Translations under genes and position numbers: made by a program
Part shown: piece by piece, positions 1-6,180 of the stretch
Layout: each line of letters starts with the position of its first letter
Position numbering within the stretch: the stretch's first letter is position 1
Source: Microvirga sp. TS319
GTDB taxonomy: Bacteria > Pseudomonadota > Alphaproteobacteria > Rhizobiales > Beijerinckiaceae
Direction: 5' to 3'
NCBI RefSeq assembly: GCF_041276405.1
Contig: NZ_JBGGGT010000002.1
Span: 1,649,001 to 1,713,000, forward strand
Length of the DNA: 64,000 nt
The notes under the pieces: model-generated
What the model saw: only the letters and a program-made list of their open reading frames with translations
Database searches by the model: none
What the model was told of the DNA's origin: nothing

Positions 1-63
1 GTTGCCGGTTCGCTCCTGCTTGCCGCTTCGGCCTGGATCCGAAACCGGATGGTCCGCGCCTAG
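1..63 (+). CDS. 3' end of a membrane protein gene (partial)
   Basis: Frame 1 is open from the window edge for 20 codons and ends at TAG 61-63. The visible tail (VAGSLLLAASAWIRNRMVRA) is a hydrophobic stretch followed by a basic end, as at the C-terminus of an inner-membrane protein. The stop codon is the first three bases of the repeat element that begins at 61. Family and function cannot be read from 20 residues. It could be a chance open frame, but several other genes here end on a repeat in the same way. Confidence 0.45.
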   Translation, partial: VAGSLLLAASAWIRNRMVRA

Positions 64-171
64 CGCAACGTGCGAAAAAGTGGCTCCGGTTTTTCGCAAG
101 AACGATGCGCTCTTTCCAAGAAGGGAGCATCGTGCGCGAAAGTGGGAACCGGCTATGCGGGAAAAATGCTC
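61..171 (+). repeat. Two-hairpin intergenic repeat, family A (hybrid with family B)
   Basis: Starts TAGCGCAACGTGCG; the first hairpin (GTGCGAAAAA against TTTTTCGCA, closing with CGATGCGC) is typical family A. The second hairpin (GAGCATCGTGCGCGAAAG to AAAATGCTC) is more like family B. Related copies occur throughout the window. Confidence 0.8.
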
Positions 172-288
172 CCGTTCTCCGCTGTAGTCTGATTTTGCAG
201 AGGACAGGGGATAGGTCGAGCGCGGGAACGAAAGTTGTCCTAAAGCCATTGCTCTCGTAAGCGCCAAGTCCTTTCGGAGTACCCCTGA

Positions 289-390
289 ATGGCTTTCAAT
301 GGGCACCAGCAACCCCTGCCGCCTTGGTTCCCGGTTGTCTTCTTTCTTATTGTAGGCGCCCTCGTCGGGCTCTGGTTCTGGTTGGGCTAG
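289..390 (+). CDS. Small single-pass membrane protein, 33 aa
   Basis: ATG 289 follows a CGGAG ribosome-binding site (275-279) at about 9 nt. The 33-residue product starts MAFNGHQQPLPPWFPVV and continues as one hydrophobic helix (residues 14-32) to the last residue before the stop. It matches no family I can name. The stop TAG (388-390) is the first three bases of a repeat element. It is convergent with the UPF0114 gene, whose stop lies at the other end of the same element. The start signal and the clean Pro-rich N-terminus plus helix layout argue that it is real; expression is unproven. Confidence 0.55.
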   Translation: MAFNGHQQPLPPWFPVVFFLIVGALVGLWFWLG

Positions 391-471
391 TGCATCGTGC
401 GGAAAAGCGGACCTGGTTTTCCGCATGACAGGCTCTTAACCGAGGCCGTCGATGCACCGGATCGCTCTCTA
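388..471 (+). repeat. Degenerate family A repeat between convergent genes
   Basis: Begins TAGTGCATCGTGCGG, keeps the GCGGAAAAGC...GGTTTTCCGC hairpin, has lost most of the second hairpin, and ends with CGCTCTCTA at 471. Each end supplies the TAG stop of the flanking gene: plus strand 388-390 and minus strand 471-469. Confidence 0.65.
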
Positions 472-999
472 TGGTGGGCCCTGGTGAGTGGAACTTCCAG
501 GCTCCTCTTCGATTGTCCCGTGGCTTCCCAAGTGAGAGATCCAGACAAGCCGAAGGGCTGCTGCAATGAACAGAATGGCGGCCGGCTTCATCAGCATTTC
601 CCAGGAGGTATGCGTCTCGACCTCCACCATGTCGGTGGCGAAGTCCACGACAAGGTAGACCAGGATAACCTCGATCAGCGTGATCTTGAGTTCGCTGATC
701 CCGCTCACCCTCATCCACTGGGGCAGTCTCGCCCGAGCATGCTCGGGGAGATCGAAGGCAAAGCCGAACGTGATCGCGTAAGCGAAGACGATGAGGACAA
801 GCCCGAACAGGAATGCGTCGGTGGCCTGCATCACCGAGGCAATGACCGTGAGGCCGCCGGTTTCATTCGGCAAAAAGGCAAATCCCAGGGCGTAGGCCAG
901 CTTGATAGCGCCAACCCCGAAGATCAGAACTGCTCCGATGGCCGCGCCAGCGGCGGCAAGGAGCGTGATCCAGCGTAACGACAGGATGAAATGAAGCAT
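469..999 (-). CDS. UPF0114 (YqhA-like) inner-membrane protein
   Basis: 176-aa integral membrane protein. The start MLHFILSLRW (ATG 999-997) is chosen because the family begins with this short amphipathic segment before the first helix; an extension to 1119 is Arg/Gly-rich and unlike it. Four hydrophobic segments are visible (about residues 9-33, 48-75, 96-118, 131-150), with the loop LPEHARARLPQWMRVSGISELKITLIEVILVYLVVD broken here as the family hallmark region: SGISELK then VILVYLVVDF. Function of UPF0114 is not established. It is divergent from the gene at 1345 and convergent with the 33-aa protein; the stop TAG lies in a repeat end. Confidence 0.8.
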   Translation of the reverse strand: MLHFILSLRWITLLAAAGAAIGAVLIFGVGAIKLAYALGFAFLPNETGGLTVIASVMQATDAFLFGLVLIVFAYAITFGFAFDLPEHARARLPQWMRVSGISELKITLIEVILVYLVVDFATDMVEVETHTSWEMLMKPAAILFIAAALRLVWISHLGSHGTIEEEPGSSTHQGPP

Positions 1000-1344
1000 C
1001 CGATCACACGATCTACCTGAGCCTCGGACCATCGGTCTTGGCCCGCAAAGGCCACCAACCCTACCAGAAGATTGCCCTAACGGAAATTGATACCCTCTGA
1101 GAGACGATCGGCTCATCAAAGCTCAGGGAGCCTCGAAAGATCCTTCCGGCAGGACTGGGACGACCTCGACGGTAACAGGTGGTGTCCTGGGGGGCCGGCC
1201 GAGGCTCGGGCATGAAGGCATGAGCAGGAGGCTCCCCCAAGGCCTGAAATCTCATCCCGTCGAGAATAAAGCGCCCGGCTCAAGTGTCTATAGCGGGTGG
1301 TTACGCGTCGCATCCCTGATCAACACAGCCGGAAGGTTTGCACG
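1000..1344. other. Divergent intergenic region without a gene
   Basis: 345 bp between divergent starts at 999 and 1345. Short frames in it are Arg/Ser-rich with no start signals. It must hold promoters for both genes, but I see no convincing hexamers, operator or RNA gene. Confidence 0.5.
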
Positions 1345-1608
1345 ATGCCTCGACTCATCTCCAAGAAACCCGCTGATCCATTCGAGGGATTGCGGTTGCC
1401 CGAGAGCGCGCGGAAGGCTCTGCAGGATGCCAATATCACGACCCTCCAGCAGATGAGGGCCATGGCTCCGATCATCGACCTCGCTCTGCGGGCCGACCCG
1501 GCAACGGTCCGCGTGATCAAGGAGACCCTTGACCGTTTGGCCGCAAGGCGAATTCTTCGGGTCAGGCTCGTGTTTCCGAAGCAATGTCGCGGGAGACCTC
1601 CCCGATAG
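1345..1608 (+). CDS. Small protein with RNA-polymerase alpha-CTD-like helix-hairpin-helix fold
   Basis: 87 aa from ATG 1345, preceded by GGAAGG (1331-1336). Residues 14-60 (LRLPESARKAL, NITTLQQMRAM, VIKETLDRL) follow the layout of the RpoA C-terminal domain: a helix with small/Asn-type contacts, an 'ITTL' turn, then a 'K/xIKExL' helix. The rest is a short basic tail. RpoA CTDs contact UP-element DNA and activators. This free-standing small copy could bind DNA or simply share the fold. It stands alone, with no operon partner. The domain assignment is from motif resemblance only. Confidence 0.55.
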   Translation: MPRLISKKPADPFEGLRLPESARKALQDANITTLQQMRAMAPIIDLALRADPATVRVIKETLDRLAARRILRVRLVFPKQCRGRPPR

Positions 1609-1929
1609 GTTCCTGGCTACAGGTTCTTGGATGATGCCGGTGTCTCGGCAGCCGGTCGTTCCCTGCATCCGGTCCTTCAGCGGTGAATGCGGTCGCGCCT
1701 GCTCGGGCCATGCCCTGCCGATCCGATGGCTCTCGATCCGTGACGCGGAATTCAGGACCCCTCATCCGCGCAATAGGCCACGGAGCCCTTCGAATCCGGA
1801 AGAGTACTTCCATTGGAGATCCGCACCTGCGGCAACCCTATCGGGCACAGCCACGTTAGCAAGAGACCCCTCGCGCCCGATCAAACTCGCGGGGAGGTCG
1901 GATCCCAGCATCCGGACGAGGAGCGGACG
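1609..1929. other. Intergenic region, nothing identified
   Basis: 321 bp with only short Arg-rich chance frames in several phases. No hairpin with a T tract, repeat or RNA gene was seen. The promoter of the lipoprotein gene must lie in its right part. Confidence 0.45.
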
Positions 1930-2232
1930 ATGTACAAGCTTGCTTTAGCTCTGTGTGCATGTGTAGCCATTTCAGCCTGTTCACCGACGACGACTGGGAC
2001 CGCAGCGGGTGCCACGACAGGAGCCATCGTCGGTGGTCCCGTAGGAGCGGTGGTCGGTGGCGTCGCCGGTGCGGCGACAGGTGCGGTGACCGGTGCGGCC
2101 ACGGGGGCGGCTACGGGCGCTGCGACAGGAGTCCGCGTCGCGCAGGCATCGCCCGGTTACTGCTACACGTATGACCGGCGCGGCCGCTTGATGAGGCATG
2201 CATCCGGGCGACCGCGCCTCCATCGCTGCTAG
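1930..2232 (+). CDS. Glycine-zipper lipoprotein, 100 aa
   Basis: ATG 1930 opens a signal peptide (MYKLALALCACVAISAC) with a lipobox ISAC; Cys17 would be lipidated. Residues 25-68 are a long Gly/Ala/Thr zipper of repeated TGAATGAA and GAVVGG type, as in OmpA/SlyB/17-kDa-antigen lipoproteins, followed by a short Tyr/Arg-rich tail with two more cysteines (YCYTYDRRGR and RLHRC). The likely place is the periplasmic face of the outer or inner membrane, where glycine zippers oligomerise. It is a single gene; its TAG stop is the start of a repeat. Confidence 0.75.
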   Translation: MYKLALALCACVAISACSPTTTGTAAGATTGAIVGGPVGAVVGGVAGAATGAVTGAATGAATGAATGVRVAQASPGYCYTYDRRGRLMRHASGRPRLHRC

Positions 2233-2345
2233 CGCCTCGTACGAAAAAGCGGCCCCGGTTTTTCGCAGCTTGTGATGCGCTGTTCTCTCGCGGGAGCATC
2301 GAATTGATCCCGAAAGTAGATTCCACTTTTGGGTCCGATGCTCTC
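2230..2345 (+). repeat. Two-hairpin intergenic repeat, family A
   Basis: Near-complete copy. Hairpin 1: TACGAAAAAGCGG against CCGGTTTTTCGCA. Hairpin 2: GGAGCATCGAATTGATCCC against its complement ending GGGTCCGATGCTCT. The element opens with TAG, which is the stop codon of the lipoprotein gene. Confidence 0.85.
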
Positions 2346-2548
2346 GCGCAACGCAGTTCGGACCGGAGATCTGGGAGCGACTGCGGCGATCCGCATGGCG
2401 CGTGAGCGAGCCTGTAGACGGGCCATGTCAGCGCACAACCGTGAAAGTCTCCGGGGAGCGACTACGGGCCGGCGACCGCCTCGATCCATTGAGGGGGGAT
2501 GACGCTGGATGTGGCATGCGTTGGGGAAGCCGCCACACGTTCCGACGT

Positions 2549-3310
2549 TCATCGCAGATAATGGATGTGTGGTCGTGAATGATACGATGACGTTTCGACC
2601 CGAGCCTCGATGCCGAAGACCTTTCTCAGAAGCTCTTCGGTCAGCACCGCCTCGGGCGCTCCGCAGGCCACGACCCTGCCTCGTTGCAGAACCACCAGCT
2701 GGTCGCAGAACATGGCGGCATGGTTGAGATCGTGAAGGGCGATGATGCTGGTGACCGGGAGGGTCGAAACGAGCCGCATCAGGCCGATCTGATGCTGGAT
2801 GTCGAGATGGTTGGTCGGCTCGTCGAGAATCAACTCGCTCGGCGATTGAGCCAATGCTCTCGCAAGATGGGCGCGCTGCTTTTCGCCCCCTGAAAGGCTC
2901 TGCCAGCGCTCGTTGCGCTTTTCCGTCATGCCGACGCGTTCGATCGCCTCCGCGACCGTGTTCTCGTCAGCCGCCGTCCAGCCGGAAAACATCGAGCGGT
3001 GCGGGAACCGGCCGAGCTTCACGACGTCGATCACCCGCAGATTGGCGTTGGTCGCGGCATGCTGCTCCATAAAGGCAACGCGCTGCGCGATCTCACGGCG
3101 GGCAATGGAGTTCAGGTCCTTCTGGCCGAGCGTGATCCGGCCGGAATGCGGCCGCTTCAGGCCGGCGAGAAGACGCAGGAGCGAGGTTTTGCCCGAGCCG
3201 TTCGGGCCGAGCAGGCCGACCATCCCGTTCGGCTTCGCCTCGAACGAGACGCCGTCGAGAACGGTCTTCCTGGCGATTCTCCAAACGAGATTGTCGACCC
3301 TGATGCTCAT
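2549..3310 (-). CDS. Iron-complex ABC transporter, ATP-binding protein (FecE/FhuC/HmuV type)
   Basis: 253-aa ATPase with Walker A GPNGSGKT (about residues 35-42), Q-loop near EQHAAT, signature LSGGEKQR, Walker B LILDEPTNHLD and switch His in LHDLNH, the order of the siderophore/haem/B12 importer class. It energises uptake through the neighbouring FecCD permease. Its start overlaps the permease stop by 4 bp (ATGA), so the two are translationally coupled, and it is the last gene of a three-gene operon. Exact substrate (ferric siderophore, haem or other chelate) cannot be fixed; no TonB receptor is in the window. Confidence 0.92.
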   Translation of the reverse strand: MSIRVDNLVWRIARKTVLDGVSFEAKPNGMVGLLGPNGSGKTSLLRLLAGLKRPHSGRITLGQKDLNSIARREIAQRVAFMEQHAATNANLRVIDVVKLGRFPHRSMFSGWTAADENTVAEAIERVGMTEKRNERWQSLSGGEKQRAHLARALAQSPSELILDEPTNHLDIQHQIGLMRLVSTLPVTSIIALHDLNHAAMFCDQLVVLQRGRVVACGAPEAVLTEELLRKVFGIEARVETSSYHSRPHIHYLR

Positions 3311-4347
3311 GACGCGCGCTGGAACCGGTACAGGATGAGCGAAAAGAAGGGTACGCCCACCAGCGCCGTCACAACGCCGATCGGCAGGACCTGCTGCGGG
3401 ATGAGGATGCGCGAGGCGATATCCGCCAGCACCATGAATATGGCTCCGGCAATGGCGCAGGCCGGCAGGAGGCGGCCATGAAGCGGTCCGACGAAAAAGC
3501 GCGCGACATGCGGCACGACAAGGCCGACAAAGCCGATCGAGCCGACCATGCTGACGATCGTGGCGGTCATCATGGCCGTCAGGGCAAAAAGCATGATCCG
3601 CGCCTGACCGACATTGACGCCGAGCGCCGCTGCCGCCTCGTCGCCAAAGGCAAATGCATCCAGGACCCTGGCGTAAAAGAGACAGGCGACGAGTCCGATG
3701 CCGACAACGATCGAGACGAGCATGAATTCCGGCCAGCGCACGCCGCCGAAGCTGCCGAGCAGCCAGAACATCACGTCCCGCGCCTGCTGCGCATTGCCCG
3801 ATGTCGTCACGACATAGGACGTTGCGGCGTTGAAGAGCTGCGAGGCGGCGACGCCCGCCAGGATGGTACGGTCTGCCCCGCCGCGGGTCCCGTTCGACAG
3901 CAGCGCAACGAAGAGGAATGCCGCGAAGGCGCCCGCAAAGGCGCCCACCGAGAGTGAAACCGTGCCCGCGCCGATGCCGAGGATGACGATTGCGACGGCG
4001 CCCGTGGAAGCGCCGGCCGAGATGCCGAGGACATAGGGTTCGGCCAGAGGGTTGCGCAGCAGCGATTGCATGATCGCTCCCGACAAGGCAAGACCCGCCC
4101 CACAGAAGGCCGCCACCAGCGCGCGGCTCAAGCGGTAGTCCCAGATGACCGTCTCATGGATGCGGTTGAGCTCAACGGCGGTCCAACCGAGCCGGTTCGT
4201 CAGGGCCGAGAATGTCGTGGCAAGCGGGATCGGCAGGTCGCCGATCCCCACGCTGACGCCGACGGCGAGCGCTACCGCCGCGAACGAGGCCAGCAGCAGA
4301 ATGCCGAACGCGAGAGCGTGCCGGATCGTCGTGTGCGGTTCGATCAC
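3307..4347 (-). CDS. Iron-complex ABC transporter permease (FecCD family)
   Basis: 346 aa, the usual length for the family, with about ten hydrophobic segments starting at residues 9-33. Family signatures visible are GAIMQSLLRNPLAEPYVLG (residues about 90-108) and GSIGFVGLVVPHVARFFVG, the cytoplasmic coupling loop that contacts the ATPase. Starts at ATG 4347, overlapping the stop of the binding-protein gene by 4 bp, and ends overlapping the ATPase start by 4 bp. It forms the transmembrane channel, probably as a homodimer. Confidence 0.93.
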   Translation of the reverse strand: MIEPHTTIRHALAFGILLLASFAAVALAVGVSVGIGDLPIPLATTFSALTNRLGWTAVELNRIHETVIWDYRLSRALVAAFCGAGLALSGAIMQSLLRNPLAEPYVLGISAGASTGAVAIVILGIGAGTVSLSVGAFAGAFAAFLFVALLSNGTRGGADRTILAGVAASQLFNAATSYVVTTSGNAQQARDVMFWLLGSFGGVRWPEFMLVSIVVGIGLVACLFYARVLDAFAFGDEAAAALGVNVGQARIMLFALTAMMTATIVSMVGSIGFVGLVVPHVARFFVGPLHGRLLPACAIAGAIFMVLADIASRILIPQQVLPIGVVTALVGVPFFSLILYRFQRAS

Positions 4348-5369
4348 TTCAGGAGGCCGAGGGTCTTCAGTTGCCCGGCCACCTGTTCAGCGCCGTAGAT
4401 CGTGCGGATGGTGGGATTCATGGCCGCGCCGTCCATGACGACGATTGCCTTGTTTTCGACCGCGGGAATTTGGCTGATGGCCGGGTCGGAGGTCAGGAAC
4501 GCGATCTTGGCTTCGGGCTTGTCGAGGTCCCAGCGGTTGCGATCGAGACTGGCGACGACGATCACGTCAGGATTCGTCGCGATGATGCTTTCCCACCCGA
4601 GCGTCGGCCACTCGGCCTCGGCCGTGATGGCATTGCGCCCGCCGAGGAGGTCGGCGATGAAGCCGGAGGCGCTGTTCTTGCCGCCGAGATAGGCATCGGC
4701 AGACGGACTCGGGCTCGAGAACCAAAAGACATAGGACAGCGTCTTGTCACCCGCCGGAATGCGGGCGCGCAAGGCTGCCTCGCGCGCCTTGAAGTCGGCA
4801 ATCAGGGCCTGCCCGCGATCGGCGACGTCGAAGATCTGGGAAAGCTCGTCGATCTCCCGGTAGAGAAGATCCATGTTCCACAGCGCGGCGCGGCTGCCGT
4901 ACTGGTCTGTTCCTTCCTTGCGTTCCAGGCATGTGCTCGGCGAGAGATAGCTCGGAACGCCGACCTTTTCGAAGTCCTGCCGCTTGGCGACCTTGCTGGA
5001 ATCGCCGAGCAGGCTCGGCAGTGCGGCTGCGACGAAATCCGGATTTTCCGCGAGGAGCGACTCGAAGGTCGGGAACTCGACGGTCAGAAGCTTGACCTTG
5101 GAGTTGGCGTCGGCGAGCTGGGGAAGAACCTTGTTCGGCCAGAAGGCGGTGCCGGCCATCTTGTTCTCGAGGCCGAGCAGCAGCAGGATTTCCGCGCTGT
5201 TCTGGCCAAGGCCGATGGCCCGTTCCGGCGCTTTCTGGACGGTGACCTTCGCGCCGCAGTTTTCGATGGTGAGCGGATATTTCGTCGGAGCCGCGATCGC
5301 TGACGTTGCGATGAGGCCGAAAACGGCGGAAAAGCCGGTAGCGGCGAAGAAGGCCTTCAAGATGCTCAT
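4344..5369 (-). CDS. Iron-complex ABC transporter substrate-binding protein
   Basis: 341-aa periplasmic protein. The N-terminus is a signal peptide (MSILKAFFAATGFSAVFG to TSAIAAP, cleavage near residue 27). The mature part has the two-lobe layout of cluster A-II binding proteins: KAPERAIGLGQNSAEILLLLG, then NPDVIVVAS in the second lobe, joined by a long helix (YREIDELSQIFDV). No lipobox, so it is soluble in the periplasm. First gene of the operon, downstream of two Irr-type boxes at 5462-5508. A specific ligand is not readable; the family covers ferric siderophores, haem and cobalamin, and the iron boxes favour iron. Confidence 0.9.
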   Translation of the reverse strand: MSILKAFFAATGFSAVFGLIATSAIAAPTKYPLTIENCGAKVTVQKAPERAIGLGQNSAEILLLLGLENKMAGTAFWPNKVLPQLADANSKVKLLTVEFPTFESLLAENPDFVAAALPSLLGDSSKVAKRQDFEKVGVPSYLSPSTCLERKEGTDQYGSRAALWNMDLLYREIDELSQIFDVADRGQALIADFKAREAALRARIPAGDKTLSYVFWFSSPSPSADAYLGGKNSASGFIADLLGGRNAITAEAEWPTLGWESIIATNPDVIVVASLDRNRWDLDKPEAKIAFLTSDPAISQIPAVENKAIVVMDGAAMNPTIRTIYGAEQVAGQLKTLGLLK

Positions 5370-5461
5370 GGGGAGCTTCCTCGTGAGGAGATGAGGGATG
5401 CGCCTGCCTTTAGCGTGAGGGATAGGTTGGAAACAAGAAGATATCGCTCAGATGAATGCTG

Positions 5462-5508
5462 ATTAGAATGGCTCTAAATGTACAAGCGATATTAGACATC
5501 TTCTAAAC
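5462..5508 (-). promoter_or_regulatory. Two Irr (ICE) boxes upstream of the iron transporter operon
   Basis: Two inverted repeats of form TTAGA-N5-TCTAA: 5463-5477 (TTAGAATGGCTCTAA) and 5492-5506 (TTAGACATCTTCTAA). Both fit the alphaproteobacterial iron-control element TTTAGAA-N3-TTCTAAA bound by Irr. Centres are 29 bp apart, close to three helical turns. They lie about 95-140 bp before the ATG at 5369. Irr binding is inferred from the motif. Confidence 0.7.
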
Positions 5509-5826
5509 TATGCTGGGCGCTGAAGCGCAAAGCTCTGTGCGGCCTCTGAGATAGACTTGGTGGTCGCTCGAACATTCGCAGGAACGCTCGTCCAAACGCA
5601 GTTGAACTCCGGATCCGTCAAAATGAGGAGGCTGTATGCTTGCGGATCAAGGTTCGCGTCACAGCCGGGCGTTCCTTGCCGGATTCATCGGCTCCTGCTC
5701 GCGCCGTTCGAAGCGGCGACAGACCCGTACCCGTGAATGCATCGCTGCAGAAGGTCGTTCTCCGATCATGGCGGCAGCCAACGGTTCCCGTCCTCCGGTT
5801 GGTCCCATTCCCATCTCACAGCGGCA
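5509..5826. other. Region without a supported gene
   Basis: Between the iron promoter and the end of the oxidase operon. There is a start codon at 5636 with a good GAGGAGG site before it, but the frame that follows is Arg/Ser-rich, has no recognisable domain and runs antisense into the membrane protein at 5827-6180, so I do not call it. No repeat or RNA gene was seen. Confidence 0.4.
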
Positions 5827-6180
5827 TCATAGGCAGGCAGAGGCGCTCACGATCGGCAGGCCCGTCCAAAGGGTCGCGAACAGGGCACAGCCATTGGCCC
5901 CAAGCGCGCTCGCCGATAGGAAGCGGGAGGGATGCCCCTGATCGGCATGGCTCCTCCAGGTCTTCAGGCATCGGGCGAGCGGCAGACCCGATGCGCTCAG
6001 GTGACCGATCCACAGCACGGCCAGCACAAGTCTGTTCAGGCTGATCGGCCCGACATCCACGTTCTGCCAGCCGGAGGCGCAGCCAATAGCGTTCGCAGCG
6101 TACAGGGATGCGAAGGCCGAGCTCCAGATGCCGAACCCGGCGACGAGGAGAAGCAGGCTGGGTGAGGCAGGTCTGTTCAT
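5827..6180 (-). CDS. Small membrane protein at the end of the oxidase operon
   Basis: 117 aa, start ATG 6180 overlapping the coxA-C stop by 4 bp, so translationally coupled. Three hydrophobic segments (about residues 8-30, 46-66 and 92-113). I do not recognise a named family. The location in a haem-copper oxidase operon suggests an oxidase-associated or assembly role (inference). It could also be a fast-diverging accessory subunit. Its C-terminus ends shortly after the last helix. Confidence 0.7.
   Translation of the reverse strand: MNRPASPSLLLLVAGFGIWSSAFASLYAANAIGCASGWQNVDVGPISLNRLVLAVLWIGHLSASGLPLARCLKTWRSHADQGHPSRFLSASALGANGCALFATLWTGLPIVSASACL

Noticed and set aside
225..250. GGAAC-N17-CATT before the 33-aa gene as an EcfG promoter
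   Set aside because: The -10 lacks the conserved GTT; the same weak form occurs before the FMN reductase gene (61848-61868, minus strand).
1562..1813. Minus-strand frame in the gap before the lipoprotein gene
   Set aside because: No ribosome site, Arg/Pro-rich composition and no domain.
5636..5941. Plus-strand frame with a good GAGGAGG site
   Set aside because: Product is Arg/Ser-rich without a domain and runs antisense into the better supported membrane protein at 5827-6180.
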